Assembly (NCBI RefSeq): GCF_000974985.2
Contig: NZ_LAVA02000010.1
Location: forward strand, 1-64,000
Origin: Streptomyces mangrovisoli
GTDB lineage: Bacteria; Actinomycetota; Actinomycetes; Streptomycetales; Streptomycetaceae
Length of the DNA stretch: 64,000 bases
Direction: 5' to 3'
Position 1 is the first letter of the stretch. Every line of letters starts with the position of its first letter. The notes below the pieces were generated by a model. The model had not been told where the DNA came from, searched no databases, and was given only the letters and a program-made list of their open reading frames with translations. The translations under genes were made by a program, and so were the position numbers. Shown here piece after piece: positions 29,791 through 38,732 of the stretch.

Positions 29791-30801
29791 TCACGCACCG
29801 ACGCGGTCCTTCGCGGCGCCCTCGCCGCCCTGTGCCGCCCGCTCCGCCTGCTCGGCCGCCTCCTGCTTCCGGGAGGCCCGGAGGCTGGTGAGGGTGGTGA
29901 CGATCAGAACGGCGCAGATCACGCCCAGGGAGACCGGTATGGAGATCTCGGGGGCATGCACCCCGGCCTCGTGCAGCGCGTGGAGCACCAGCTTCACGCC
30001 GATGAAGCCGAGGATGATCGACAGGCCGTAGGAGAGGTGCACCAGCTTCTTCAGCAGTCCGCCGATGAGGAAGTAGAGCTGCCGCAGTCCCATCAGGGCG
30101 AAGGCGTTGGCCGTGAAGACGATGTACGGGTCCTGCGTCAGACCGAAGATCGCGGGGATCGAGTCGAGGGCGAACAGGACGTCCGTGGTGCCGATCGCGA
30201 GCATCACGACCAGCATCGGCGTCATCACGCGCTTGCCGTTCTGACGGATCCACAGCTTGGTGCCGTGGTAGCGGTCGGCGACCCCGAAGCGGCGCTCGGC
30301 CGCCTTGAGCAGCTTGTTCTCCTCGAACTCCTCGTCGGCCTCGTCGGCCCGTGCCTCCTGGACCAGCTTCCAGGCGGTCCAGATGAGGAAGGCGCCGAAG
30401 AGGAAGAAGACCCAGGAGAAGCTGGCGAGGATGGCGGCGCCGGCCGCGATGAAGGCGGCCCGCAGCACCAGGGCTATCAGGACGCCGACCAGCAGCACCC
30501 GCTGCTGGTACTGCGAGGGCACCGCGAACTTCGCCATGATCAGGACGAAGACGAAGAGGTTGTCGACGCTGAGCGACTTCTCGGTGATGAAACCGGCGAA
30601 GAACTCTCCGGCCGGCTGTCCGCCGCCGAAGAGGAGCAGGCCGAGCCCGAAGAGCCCGGCGAGAGCGATCCAGACGACCGTCCAGATGCCCGCTTCCTTG
30701 ATCGAGACGTCATGCGGTTTGCGACCGATGAAGAAGTCGACCGCGATGAGGGCGGCAAGCCCCACGATGGTCAGGACCCACAGGGTCAGGGAAACATCCA
30801 C
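29791..30801 (-). CDS. TerC-family integral membrane protein
   Basis: A 336-residue membrane protein with about eight helices. The TerC core has paired acidic motifs, VDFFIGRK (about 20) and GTTDVLFALDSIPAIFG (about 210), with EKSLSVDNLFVFVLIM between; homologues export manganese and act with TerD proteins in tellurite and stress resistance. The open frame continues to an ATG at 30825, but GTG at 30801 with GGAGG 5 nt upstream gives the family start (MDVSLTLWV). The leader can sequester this ribosome site. The C-terminus is Lys/Glu/Ala rich. Confidence 0.93.
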   Translation of the reverse strand: MDVSLTLWVLTIVGLAALIAVDFFIGRKPHDVSIKEAGIWTVVWIALAGLFGLGLLLFGGGQPAGEFFAGFITEKSLSVDNLFVFVLIMAKFAVPSQYQQRVLLVGVLIALVLRAAFIAAGAAILASFSWVFFLFGAFLIWTAWKLVQEARADEADEEFEENKLLKAAERRFGVADRYHGTKLWIRQNGKRVMTPMLVVMLAIGTTDVLFALDSIPAIFGLTQDPYIVFTANAFALMGLRQLYFLIGGLLKKLVHLSYGLSIILGFIGVKLVLHALHEAGVHAPEISIPVSLGVICAVLIVTTLTSLRASRKQEAAEQAERAAQGGEGAAKDRVGA

Positions 30802-30805
30802 AGCG

Positions 30806-30880
30806 CCTCCGGCACATAGCGGCAAACACAGCGTCGTCGCTGCCGGAGGTCACTGGCTCGCCTCCGTGGGAAAAAGCGTA
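30806..30880 (-). promoter_or_regulatory. terC promoter and switchable leader hairpins
   Basis: Minus-strand -10 TACGCT at 30880-30875, with TTTACC 17 nt upstream. In the predicted leader, segment A CGGAGG (30866-30861) can pair with B CCTCCG (30849-30844), while B extended, CCTCCGGCA (30849-30841), pairs perfectly with C TGCCGGAGG (30814-30806), which contains the terC ribosome site. A:B and B:C exclude each other. Confidence 0.6.
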
Positions 30881-30922
30881 GCCAATCACCAAGGAAAGGT
30901 AAAGGGATTGGTAAAGGAAAAT

Positions 30923-30960
30923 CCAAGAGTGCAGGTCAGGCGGCTTTTACTTACTCTTGG
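30923..30960 (-). terminator. Hairpin after the TerD-FtsK-like gene
   Basis: CCAAGAGT and ACTCTTGG form an 8-bp stem with a 22-nt loop, followed on the minus strand by ATTTTCC. It lies 25 nt after the stop at 30985 in an AT-richer stretch and separates that gene from the terC promoter. Confidence 0.5.
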
Positions 30961-30984
30961 TGAGGGTGTCGGTGCCGATCGCGG

Positions 30985-33021
30985 TCAGCGGTTCCATTCG
31001 CGGCGGGCGCGCGCCACCTCGGCCAGCACGCGCTCCAGCACCTGACTCCCGGCGGGGACGAGCGCCGGCTCGAAGGTCCAGGCGTGACCGATCCAGGGGT
31101 CGGCGAGGTGGTCGTCCGGGACCGGGGTCAGTCGCAGCAGCGAACGCCACAGCGGATCCAGCAGAGGACCGTAGGCGGACGCGTCCTCGCGATCCGCGAC
31201 CATCAGCAGGTGGACGCCGACCGCGGGTCCCTCGTCCGCGATGTACCGCAGCTGGGTCACGGCCCGGTCGTCGAAGCCGTGCGGGAAGTCGTTGACGACC
31301 AGCAGCTGCTGAGCCGTGTCCAGGCCCGGCGGCAGCGCGTCGGCGGCGCCGCCACGCAGCGCCATCTGTACCAGGTCGACCCGCTCGGTCAGCCGGGACA
31401 GCACCTCGGCGACGCCCGCCGCGCCCGCCGCCGGCCCGGACGCGAGCACACCGGCCCCCGCCAGCGGCGCCAGCGCGCGGGCCCCCGCGCCGGCCGGGTC
31501 GATCACATGGACACCGAAGTCGCCCGGCGGATACACGGCCAGCAGCCGGCTCGCGAGCGCCACGGCCGCCACCATCGCGAGATGACGGCTCTCCGTCGAG
31601 TCGGCGTACTCGTCGTCGAGCGAGGGCACGGGCCCGCTGTCGATCCACAGCCCACGTTCGAGCGGCAGCCGCACCAGCATCGGGATGCGCAGCGGCTCGC
31701 TCTCGGGAAGGTGCAGGTCCCCGAGGCGGACCGCCATGGGCATCTCCATCGGCGCCCGGTAGCCGTGCCAGACGGGGTTGTCCCAGCGGGCATAGGCGGG
31801 CGGCAGAGCGGGCTCGACGACGTCGGACTCGGCGGTGAGCTGCGCGAGGTCGCGGTCGTAGGCCGCCCGCGCCTGGTCCACGAGCAGGGCGTGCTTGTCC
31901 TGCGCGGCCTCGCGCACGGCGTCGCCCTGGCCGCCGATCCGGTTGCGCGGGTCGGACAGGGCCTGGTCGAGCTCCTTCTCCATCCGGGAGTCCGCGAAGT
32001 CGACGGCGCTGCGGTACGCCGCGGTGGAGCGGGCCAGATCCTCGAACATGCCCCAGACCTGGTTGTACAGCCGCTCGTCCATGGACCAGCCGGTGGCGTC
32101 GCCCGCGACGGGCGGCGCCGGCTGTCCGGGGGCGGCGGGCGGCGCCGTGGGCGCGGGCGGCGGCGGAGCAGAGGTCGCCCGACCCGGGTGGCGGTAGTCG
32201 ATCGGGCCGCCCGTGGGCGTCCCGGCGGGCGACTGCGTGCCGGAGGTGCCCTGCGGTTCGCCCGGGGGATACGGCGGTGCGGGCACCGGACCGACGGTGC
32301 CCTGACCGGCGGGGCCGGTCGCGCCCTGGGCTCCTGGACCGGTGATGCCCTGGGTGGCCGAGCCGCCGGCACCCTGGCCGGCCGGGTCGGCGCCCGGCAG
32401 GGATGCGGTGGCGGGGCGGGCGCGGTCGGCGTCGGCCGGGCGTGGCGGCGGGGCCGGTACGGCGCGGGCGAGGCCCTGGGCGACCGCGTCCTGGATGCCG
32501 TCCGCGAGTTGCTGGGCCTGCGGCAGGCCCTGGTCGGTGAGGAGGGCGGCCAGGCCGCCGGCGTAGCCCTGGCCGACGGCGCGCACCTTCCAGGCGTCCT
32601 GCCTGCGGTACAGCTCGATCGCCACGACGGCCGACTCGGCGTCCAGGCCGGTGATGGTGTATCCGGCGATGCCGGTGCCGTCGAGGCCGGTGACCGCGAC
32701 GAAGGGCGCGGCCACGGCGCCGAACCGGGTCGGGCCGCCCGCCCGGGTGGGCAGGGCGAGCAGGACGTTGACCCGGTGGACGGTCTCCGGCATGGCGGCG
32801 AGGTCCACGGCGAGCCGGTGCTCGGCGGCCGCCTGCCGGGGCACTTCCAGCCCCGGCAGGACGGGGGCGCCGGGGTGGGCGACCCCGTCGGTCCCCTGCG
32901 CCTTGCCGTTGTGGTCGCTGAGCGTGGCCGCGGCCACGACGGGCCGGCCGGCCGAGATCCGGATCTCCAGGCGGACCTGGGAGAGCGGATGGTTCTGCCC
33001 CCGCACCAGCTCGGCCGTCAT
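30985..33021 (-). CDS. TerD-domain protein with degenerate FtsK/HerA-like C-terminal region
   Basis: A 678-residue protein. Residues 1-180 are a TerD domain (calcium-binding stress fold; LVRGQNHPLSQVRLEIRISA and AVVAIELYRRQDAWKVRAVGQGYAGGL). A Pro/Gly/Gln-rich linker with collagen-like GxQGxxGP repeats follows (about 185-310), then a helical segment (about 320-410) and a region resembling FtsK/HerA ATPases: a Walker B-like strand LLVVNDFP and VGVHLLMVADRE. I see no Walker A lysine motif, so this half is probably not an active ATPase. ATG at 33021 has GGGGACGAGGGG upstream. Located 144 bp after the small terD gene, likely co-transcribed. Role in Ter stress responses or DNA handling is inferred. 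Confidence 0.8.
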   Translation of the reverse strand: MTAELVRGQNHPLSQVRLEIRISAGRPVVAAATLSDHNGKAQGTDGVAHPGAPVLPGLEVPRQAAAEHRLAVDLAAMPETVHRVNVLLALPTRAGGPTRFGAVAAPFVAVTGLDGTGIAGYTITGLDAESAVVAIELYRRQDAWKVRAVGQGYAGGLAALLTDQGLPQAQQLADGIQDAVAQGLARAVPAPPPRPADADRARPATASLPGADPAGQGAGGSATQGITGPGAQGATGPAGQGTVGPVPAPPYPPGEPQGTSGTQSPAGTPTGGPIDYRHPGRATSAPPPPAPTAPPAAPGQPAPPVAGDATGWSMDERLYNQVWGMFEDLARSTAAYRSAVDFADSRMEKELDQALSDPRNRIGGQGDAVREAAQDKHALLVDQARAAYDRDLAQLTAESDVVEPALPPAYARWDNPVWHGYRAPMEMPMAVRLGDLHLPESEPLRIPMLVRLPLERGLWIDSGPVPSLDDEYADSTESRHLAMVAAVALASRLLAVYPPGDFGVHVIDPAGAGARALAPLAGAGVLASGPAAGAAGVAEVLSRLTERVDLVQMALRGGAADALPPGLDTAQQLLVVNDFPHGFDDRAVTQLRYIADEGPAVGVHLLMVADREDASAYGPLLDPLWRSLLRLTPVPDDHLADPWIGHAWTFEPALVPAGSQVLERVLAEVARARREWNR

Positions 33022-33036
33022 CGCCCCTCGTCCCCC

Positions 33037-33076
33037 TGTGTCGCCATGTCGCCGTATCGCCGTGTCGGCTTGTCGG
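33037..33076. repeat. Five 8-bp tandem units between the two terD genes
   Basis: Plus-strand units TGTGTCGC, CATGTCGC, CGTATCGC, CGTGTCGG, CTTGTCGG. They lie just upstream of the ribosome site of the TerD-FtsK-like gene and could vary in copy number and alter spacing from terD. Confidence 0.6.
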
Positions 33077-33165
33077 TGTGCCTCTGCCGAGCGCCGCCGC
33101 CCGAGCGGCACCCGCCGGGTCGCGCCCGTCAGGTCACCGCTGCGGTCCCTGCCGTCCCCGCGGGG

Positions 33166-33744
33166 TCACAGCAGGGGCAGGATGGTGGGCATCAGGTCCT
33201 GGAAGGTGCGGCCGTTGGCCGGGGCGCCGAGGGCGGTCATCGTCCAACCGCCGCCGACGCGGTGCACCTTGGCCATGATCTGGGCGGTGAAGTTGCCGCC
33301 GCCGTCCAGCGTGTAGCGGGCCAGCTCCTGGCCGTTGGTCTCGTCCACCAGACGGCAGAAGGCGTTCTGCACCTCCTGGAAAGTCTGCCCCGTGAAGGAG
33401 TTCACGGTGAAGACGATCTGGTCCACGTGGACCGGGACGCGCGCCAGGTCGACCAGGACGGCCTCGTCGTCCCCGCCCTGCCCCGCGCCGCCGACCAGGT
33501 TGTCGCCGGTGTGGCGCACCGAGCCGTCGTCGCTGACCAGGTGGCGGAAGAACACGACGTCGACCGACTGCTTGTCGGCGAACAGCACGGCGGAGGCGTC
33601 GAGGTCGATCTCCCGCGTGCGCGAGCCGAACAGCCCGCGCCGGGGCGCCGCCTTCCAGCCGAGACCCATACGGACCGCTGTCAGGCTGCCCCCGTCGTTC
33701 TTCTGCAGACTGATGGCCTGACCCTTGGCCAAGTTGACGGTCAC
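33166..33744 (-). CDS. terD: TerD-family stress protein
   Basis: A single-domain 192-residue TerD/CABP protein, cytosolic. The family core is complete: VNLAKGQAISLQKNDG, an Arg/Gly loop, EIDLDASAVLFADKQ, then GDDEAVLVDLARVPVHVDQIVFTVNSF and the C-terminal ARYTLDGGGNF. Asp-rich loops (GDNLVGGAGQGGDDE) provide the calcium sites. GTG start with GAGGGGAAG upstream, chosen over an in-frame extension with no family match. The promoter at 33821-33800 is a full PafBC/RecA-NDp match, suggesting induction by DNA damage. First gene of a pair with the TerD-FtsK-like gene; uvrB is immediately upstream. Confidence 0.93.
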   Translation of the reverse strand: MTVNLAKGQAISLQKNDGGSLTAVRMGLGWKAAPRRGLFGSRTREIDLDASAVLFADKQSVDVVFFRHLVSDDGSVRHTGDNLVGGAGQGGDDEAVLVDLARVPVHVDQIVFTVNSFTGQTFQEVQNAFCRLVDETNGQELARYTLDGGGNFTAQIMAKVHRVGGGWTMTALGAPANGRTFQDLMPTILPLL

Positions 33745-33799
33745 GGCTGCTTCCCCTCTCGTACGTCCCCTGTTACCGCGGTGTCCGCGGTTGATCTGA

Positions 33800-33821
33800 A
33801 CCCTACGCAGGGTCACCGACA
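33800..33821 (-). promoter_or_regulatory. terD damage-type promoter (PafBC/RecA-NDp match)
   Basis: TGTCGGTG, 8 nt (ACCCTGCG), then TAGGGT: every fixed position of TGTCRGTG-N8-TAnnnT is met. Predicted start near 33793, leader about 50 nt. A 12-bp palindrome, GTGTTGCAACAC (33852-33863), lies just upstream. Confidence 0.75.
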
Positions 33822-33895
33822 CTGCCGAGCCCCGGATCGCGGTTTGTGTCGGTGTTGCAACACACCACGCGCCGGGGCCCGCTGCGGACGGGCCG

Positions 33896-36055
33896 TCAGG
33901 CCAGACCCGCCTCCTTCATCTGGCGCAGTTCCTTCTTCATCTCGGAGACCTCGTCGCGCAGCCGGGCAGCAACCTCGAACTGGAGGTCCGCGGCGGCGGC
34001 CCGCATCCGGGCGGTCATCTCCTCGATCTGCTCGGCGAGTTCGGCCGCGGGGCGGTCCGTGGGCACCGTGTCCTTGGCCGCGCCCTTCGCCCCGCCCTTG
34101 GCCGCCTTGCCGGTCCCGCCGCCCTTGACGGCGTGCTGGCCGAGGGAGGGCACCGGGGACTTGGCGTTCTTGCCGTCCTTGAGCTTGCGGTAGCCGGAGC
34201 CCAGCAGTTGCTCGGTGTCGACGTCCTCGCGCGCGATCTGCGCCACGATGTCGTTGATCTTCTTGCGCAGGGGCTGCGGGTCGATGCCGTTGGCCTTGTT
34301 GTACGCGACCTGCTTCTCCCGACGGCGGTTGGTCTCCTCGATGGCCCGTTCCATCGCCGGGGTGATCTTGTCGGCGTACATGTGGACCTCGCCGGAGACG
34401 TTGCGCGCCGCGCGGCCGATGGTCTGGATCAGGGAGGTGCCGGAGCGCAGGAAGCCCTCCTTGTCGGCGTCGAGAATCGCCACCAGGGACACCTCGGGCA
34501 GGTCGAGGCCCTCGCGCAGGAGGTTGATGCCGACGAGGACGTCGAACTCTCCGGAGCGCAGTTCGCGCAGCAGCTCGATGCGGCGCAGGGTGTCGACGTC
34601 GCTGTGCAGATAGCGGACCTGGATGCCGAGTTCCAGGAAGTAGTCGGTGAGGTCCTCGGCCATCTTCTTGGTGAGCGTGGTGACGAGGACGCGCTCGTCC
34701 TTGTCGGTGCGCTTGCGGATCTCGTGCACCAGGTCGTCGATCTGGCCCTCGGTGGGCTTGACGACGACCTCGGGGTCGATCAGGCCGGTGGGGCGGATGA
34801 TCTGCTCGACGACGCCGTCCGACCGGGACAGCTCGTAGGTGCCGGGCGTCGCCGACAGGTACACGGCCTGCCCGATCCGCTCCTGGAACTCCTCCCACTT
34901 CAGGGGGCGGTTGTCGAGCGCGGAGGGCAGCCGGAAGCCGTGGTCGACGAGGGTGCGCTTGCGGGAGGCGTCGCCCTCGTACATGGCGCCGATCTGCGGG
35001 ACGGTGACATGCGACTCGTCGATGACGAGCAGGAAGTCGTCCGGGAAGTAGTCGATGAGCGTGTTCGGCGGGGAGCCCGGGGAGCGGCCGTCGAAGTGCA
35101 TCGAGTAGTTCTCGACGCCGGAGCAGCTGCCGATCTGCCGGAGCATCTCCAGGTCGTACGTGGTGCGCATGCGCAGGCGCTGGGCCTCCAGGAGCTTGCC
35201 CTGCTTCTCCAGCTGGGCGAGGCGCTCCCCGAGTTCCTTCTCGATGTCGTTGACGGCCCGCTCCATGCGCTCGGGGCCGGCGACGTAGTGGGAGGCCGGG
35301 AAGACGTACAGCTGGCGGTCGTCGCTGATGATCTCGCCGGTGAGGGGGTGGAGGGTGGAGAGCGCCTCGATCTCGTCGCCGAACATCTCGATGCGGACGG
35401 CGAGCTCCTCGTAGACCGGGAAGATCTCGATGGTGTCGCCGCGCACACGGAAGGTGCCGCGGGTGAAGGCCAGGTCGTTACGCGTGTACTGGATGTCCAC
35501 GAAGCGGCGCAGCAGCTCGTCGCGGTCCATCTCGTCGCCGACGCGGAGCGGGACCATGCGGTCGACGTACTCCTGCGGGGTGCCGAGGCCGTAGATGCAG
35601 GAGACCGAGGCGACCACCACGACGTCGCGGCGGGTGAGCAGCGAGTTCGTCGCGGAGTGGCGCAGCCGCTCGACCTCCTCGTTGATCGAGGAGTCCTTCT
35701 CGATGTAGGTGTCCGACTGCGGGACGTACGCCTCGGGCTGGTAGTAGTCGTAGTACGAGACGAAGTACTCCACCGCGTTGTTCGGCAGGAGCTCGCGGAA
35801 CTCGTTCGCCAGCTGGGCGGCCAGGGTCTTGTTCGGGGCCATCACCAGGGTGGGGCGCTGGAGCTTCTCGATCATCCAGGCCGTGGTGGCCGACTTGCCG
35901 GTGCCGGTCGCGCCCAGCAGGACGACGTCCTTCTCACCCGCCTCGACGCGCCGGGCGAGGTCGGCGATGGCCGTCGGCTGGTCGCCGCTGGGCCGGTAGG
36001 GGCTGACGACCTCGAAGGGCGCCATCGAGCGTTCGATCTGGGAAACGGGCCGCAT
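33896..36055 (-). CDS. uvrB: UvrABC system protein B
   Basis: Helicase-like damage verifier of nucleotide excision repair, 719 residues. Walker [11 protein letters not shown] (about 50), the beta-hairpin region [17 protein letters not shown]-type box [11 protein letters not shown], helicase motif [11 protein letters not shown] and a C-terminal UVR motif ([25 protein letters not shown]) that binds UvrC. A Lys/Gly/Ala-rich linker of about 40 residues precedes it. The ATG at 36055 lies 7 nt after a -10 TACGGT that is part of a PafBC-type promoter, so the message is probably leaderless; in-frame extension to 36085 would run through the promoter and is rejected. Confidence 0.97.
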   Translation of the reverse strand: MRPVSQIERSMAPFEVVSPYRPSGDQPTAIADLARRVEAGEKDVVLLGATGTGKSATTAWMIEKLQRPTLVMAPNKTLAAQLANEFRELLPNNAVEYFVSYYDYYQPEAYVPQSDTYIEKDSSINEEVERLRHSATNSLLTRRDVVVVASVSCIYGLGTPQEYVDRMVPLRVGDEMDRDELLRRFVDIQYTRNDLAFTRGTFRVRGDTIEIFPVYEELAVRIEMFGDEIEALSTLHPLTGEIISDDRQLYVFPASHYVAGPERMERAVNDIEKELGERLAQLEKQGKLLEAQRLRMRTTYDLEMLRQIGSCSGVENYSMHFDGRSPGSPPNTLIDYFPDDFLLVIDESHVTVPQIGAMYEGDASRKRTLVDHGFRLPSALDNRPLKWEEFQERIGQAVYLSATPGTYELSRSDGVVEQIIRPTGLIDPEVVVKPTEGQIDDLVHEIRKRTDKDERVLVTTLTKKMAEDLTDYFLELGIQVRYLHSDVDTLRRIELLRELRSGEFDVLVGINLLREGLDLPEVSLVAILDADKEGFLRSGTSLIQTIGRAARNVSGEVHMYADKITPAMERAIEETNRRREKQVAYNKANGIDPQPLRKKINDIVAQIAREDVDTEQLLGSGYRKLKDGKNAKSPVPSLGQHAVKGGGTGKAAKGGAKGAAKDTVPTDRPAAELAEQIEEMTARMRAAAADLQFEVAARLRDEVSEMKKELRQMKEAGLA

Positions 36056-36062
36056 GCAATCC

Positions 36063-36085
36063 ACCGTACGACCCGCCACTGACAA
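36063..36085 (-). promoter_or_regulatory. uvrB damage promoter (PafBC/RecA-NDp type)
   Basis: TTGTCAGTG, 8 nt (GCGGGTCG), then TACGGT, a full match to the LexA-independent damage promoter. Only 7 nt separate the -10 from the uvrB ATG. Confidence 0.82.
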
Positions 36086-36095
36086 CGGGGCCGGA

Positions 36096-36962
36096 TCAGC
36101 GGTTCTGCGGGGTGCGGGGGCGGTGCGGGGCCGGGGTGGCGCGGCCCGGCCGCTGCCGGGAGCGGCGGACGGAGTGCGGGGCGGTGGCCGCGGGGACGCC
36201 GGGCCTGTGGTCGGCGGGCGTGCGGTCGGAGCGGCCCATGACCATCATCGGGTCGAAGACGACGACCGCGGCGGCGAGGCAGAGGAAGGCGCACGGGCCG
36301 ATCAGCATGGGGGCGAGCAGGGAGGCCGGCGAGTCGCCCGCGGTGGTCTCGGCGGTGCCGTGGACATGGACCTGGAGGGCGGCCATGCCGACGTAGTGCA
36401 TGCCGCTGACGGCGACGCCCATGACGAGGCTCGCGCCCACGCTCCACAGGGACCCCCGCACCTGTCCCGCCGCCCACAGGGCCGCGGTGGCGGCGATCAT
36501 GGCGATCACCACGGAGGCGGTGACGGTGAAGGTGTTGTACTCCAGGTGCCCGTTGAGGCGGATGCCGGCCATGCCGAGGTAGTGCATGGTGGCGATGCCC
36601 AGGCCGGTGATGGTGCCGCCGGTGAACAGTGCCGCTCCGGTGGCGCCCTTGTAGCCGACGATGAAGATGCCGATGCCGACCATGACGATGGCGACGCCGA
36701 GGCTGGCGAACGTCGTCGGCTTGTCGTAGTGCAGCGGTGTCTCCTGGACCGAGAACCCGATCATCGCGATGAAGTGCATGGTCCAGATGCCGGAGCCGAT
36801 CGCGGCCGAGCCGAGGGCCAGCCAGCCGGGGCGCCAGGACAGCGGGGCGAGCAGCGCTCTCGTGGTGCAGCGCAGACCGAGGGCGCCGCCCAGGCAGGCC
36901 ATGACATAGGCCACCAGGGGCGTGACGAGTCCGTAGCTGAATCCGTCGACCGTGCCCTGCAT
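36096..36962 (-). CDS. MHYT-domain integral membrane sensor
   Basis: A 288-residue membrane protein with seven helices, the MHYT topology proposed to sense oxygen, CO or NO through a metal site. Three repeats show the motif: [23 protein letters not shown] and [11 protein letters not shown]. Unlike signalling MHYT proteins it has no GGDEF/EAL output domain; the C-terminal about 45 residues are Arg/Pro-rich and cytosolic. Its stop is 10 nt before the uvrB promoter. Divergent from glpQ across 278 bp. Confidence 0.9.
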   Translation of the reverse strand: MQGTVDGFSYGLVTPLVAYVMACLGGALGLRCTTRALLAPLSWRPGWLALGSAAIGSGIWTMHFIAMIGFSVQETPLHYDKPTTFASLGVAIVMVGIGIFIVGYKGATGAALFTGGTITGLGIATMHYLGMAGIRLNGHLEYNTFTVTASVVIAMIAATAALWAAGQVRGSLWSVGASLVMGVAVSGMHYVGMAALQVHVHGTAETTAGDSPASLLAPMLIGPCAFLCLAAAVVVFDPMMVMGRSDRTPADHRPGVPAATAPHSVRRSRQRPGRATPAPHRPRTPQNR

Positions 36963-37100
36963 GCGCAGTTATCCTTCGCCCTCTTGCGTCCCGGAATGTA
37001 CGACAAATGCCCCCGTCCCAGGACCGCCCGCGCGGTCAGGGTTGACGCAGAGAGTATGACTCCCACCGGAATGGTCGAACGATTATCCGGCAAAGAAACA

Positions 37101-37133
37101 CGAGGTTGACCCACTTGTGCGGCACTCGTGAAC
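37101..37133 (-). promoter_or_regulatory. Candidate PHO box upstream of glpQ
   Basis: Three 11-bp minus-strand units: GTTCACGAGTG, CCGCACAAGTG, GGTCAACCTCG. The first and third fit the PhoP direct-repeat consensus GTTCACC-N4; the middle is degenerate. About 110 bp before glpQ, in the gap shared with the MHYT gene. Confidence 0.4.
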
Positions 37134-37240
37134 GGACTTGGACGACACCCGTCGCTTCCCGTCCGCCTCCCGCTCATGCGGCGATGACTCTCTGCTGTCA
37201 GGCTCGATCTGTACGTGATCGCCGACGCGAGGGAGTACAC

Positions 37241-38113
37241 ATGCACGCGTGCGCCGTTGCCGCCACGACCACCGCGCTGCTCGGCGCCACCACACTGCTG
37301 GCGCCCGCCTCCGCGCGGGCCGGCGAGAGCGTCGAGCAACCCTGGGTGATCGCCCACCGGGGCGCGTCCGCGTACGCCCCCGAGAACACGCTGGCCTCGA
37401 TCGACAAGGCCGCCCGGCTGGGCTTCTCCTGGGTCGAGAACGACGTCCAGCGCACCAAGGACGGCACGCTCGTCGTCCTGCACGACGACAGTCTCGCGCG
37501 GACGACGAACGTCGAGACCGTCTTCCCCGGCCGCTCGCCGTGGAAGGTGAAGGACTTCACAGCCGCCGAGGTCGCCCGGCTGGACGCGGGGAGCTGGTAC
37601 GGCCCCGCCTTCACCGGTACGCGCGTGCCGACGCTCGACCAGTACATGCGCCGGGTGGAGCACAACCACCAGAAGCTGCTGCTGGAGATCAAGAACCCCG
37701 AGCTGTACCCGGGGATCGAACGGCAGACGCTCAAGCTGCTCGCCAACGATGGCTGGCTGGACCGGCAACACCTGGACGACCGGCTCATCGTGCAGAGCTT
37801 CAGCGCCGACAGCGTGCGCATCGTGCACGACCTGAAGCCGGGCGTCCGCACCGCGTTCCTGGGGAAGCCGTCCGTCGCCGCGCTCGGCCGGTACGCGGAC
37901 TTCGTGGACCTGATCAATCCCCGGCAGAACTCGCTCACGGCGGGGTACGTCTCCGCGGTGCACGCCTTCACCGGACCGCACGGCAGACCGCTGGAGGTCG
38001 CCGCGTGGACCGTGGACGACGCGGCCACCGCCCGTACGGCGGCCCGGCACGGCGTCGACGGGGTGATCAGCAACCGGCCGGACGTGGTCCGGGCGGCGCT
38101 GGGCGCCCCCTGA
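37241..38113 (+). CDS. glpQ: Secreted glycerophosphodiester phosphodiesterase
   Basis: A 290-residue exported enzyme hydrolysing glycerophosphodiesters from lipids or teichoic acids to glycerol-3-phosphate. Sec signal peptide about 1-27 (AVAATTTALLGATTLLAPASARA). The GDPD TIM barrel shows the catalytic IAHRGASAYAPENT, the metal ligands WVENDVQRTKDG and the second His in VLHDDSLARTT, and KLLLEIKNP. ATG with GAGGGAG upstream. Corresponds to the phosphate-scavenging GlpQ2 of Streptomyces, consistent with a possible PHO box. Ends 40 bp before ogt. Confidence 0.93.
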   Translation: MHACAVAATTTALLGATTLLAPASARAGESVEQPWVIAHRGASAYAPENTLASIDKAARLGFSWVENDVQRTKDGTLVVLHDDSLARTTNVETVFPGRSPWKVKDFTAAEVARLDAGSWYGPAFTGTRVPTLDQYMRRVEHNHQKLLLEIKNPELYPGIERQTLKLLANDGWLDRQHLDDRLIVQSFSADSVRIVHDLKPGVRTAFLGKPSVAALGRYADFVDLINPRQNSLTAGYVSAVHAFTGPHGRPLEVAAWTVDDAATARTAARHGVDGVISNRPDVVRAALGAP

Positions 38114-38124
38114 ACCGCCCGGCG

Positions 38125-38147
38125 TTGTCAGTGGGGGGCCGTACGGT
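38125..38147 (+). promoter_or_regulatory. ogt damage promoter (PafBC/RecA-NDp type)
   Basis: TTGTCAGTG, 8 nt (GGGGGCCG), then TACGGT, followed after 6 nt by the ogt ATG. Full match to TGTCRGTG-N8-TAnnnT and almost the same layout as the uvrB promoter. It begins 12 nt after the glpQ stop. Confidence 0.8.
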
Positions 38148-38153
38148 GGGGGC

Positions 38154-38729
38154 ATGAACAGCGATCGACTGGACGGGCCGCCGGACGGGCGGGACGAGCC
38201 GCAGGTGGTGTGGGCGGTCGTGGACAGCGCCATCGGCCCGCTGCTGCTGGCCGCCACCCGTGACGGCCTGGTCAATGTCGTGTTCCACGCCACGGACCCG
38301 GTACGGGACAAGGCGCTCGCACGCCTCGCGTCCCGCCTGGGCACCGAGCCCGTACGGGCGCCCGGCTCCCCCCTGCTGTCCGAGGCGATACGTCAGCTCG
38401 AGGCGTACTTCGCCGGTGAACGGCGCTCCTTCGACCTGCCGCTGGACTGGTCCCTGATATCCGGGTTCAACCGGCAGGTGCTGCGCGAGCTGGCGTCCGG
38501 CGTGCCGTTCGGCGCGGTCGTCGGGTACGGCGATCTGGCCCGGCGGGTGGGTCAGCCGCAGGCGGCGCAGGCGGTGGGGGTGGCCATGGGGTCCAATCCG
38601 CTGCCGGTCGTGGTGCCGTGCCATCGCGTCGTCGAGAGCGGCGGGGGCATCGGCGGGTTCGGCGGCGGCCTGGAGACCAAGCGGCAGTTGCTCGCTCTGG
38701 AGGGCGTGCTGCCCGAGCCGCTCTTCTGA
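38154..38729 (+). CDS. ogt: Methylated-DNA--[protein]-cysteine S-methyltransferase
   Basis: Suicide repair protein that moves alkyl groups from O6-alkylguanine to its own Cys; 191 residues. N-terminal ribonuclease-like domain, then the DNA-binding/active domain with the acceptor VVVPCHRVVESGGGIGGFGGGLETKRQLLALEG; Cys is in PCHRV (about 150). The Arg finger region GYGDLARRVG precedes it. The ATG sits 6 nt after the -10, so the transcript is leaderless or nearly so. Damage-inducible promoter. Confidence 0.96.
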   Translation: MNSDRLDGPPDGRDEPQVVWAVVDSAIGPLLLAATRDGLVNVVFHATDPVRDKALARLASRLGTEPVRAPGSPLLSEAIRQLEAYFAGERRSFDLPLDWSLISGFNRQVLRELASGVPFGAVVGYGDLARRVGQPQAAQAVGVAMGSNPLPVVVPCHRVVESGGGIGGFGGGLETKRQLLALEGVLPEPLF

Positions 38730-38732
38730 CCG

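Noticed and set aside
30806-30880. yybP-ykoY manganese riboswitch before terC
   Set aside because: The conserved loops of that class are not visible in the short leader.
33848-33870. TGTCGGTG on the plus strand near terD
   Set aside because: No TAnnnT follows at 8 nt and no plus-strand gene starts there.
36056-36085. Upstream start for uvrB giving [10 protein letters not shown]
   Set aside because: It would begin inside the promoter and use TTG; homologues start at the internal ATG.
37210-37233. PafBC-like site before glpQ (TGTCAGGC-N8-TACGTG)
   Set aside because: Three key positions, including the final T, deviate; treated as chance.
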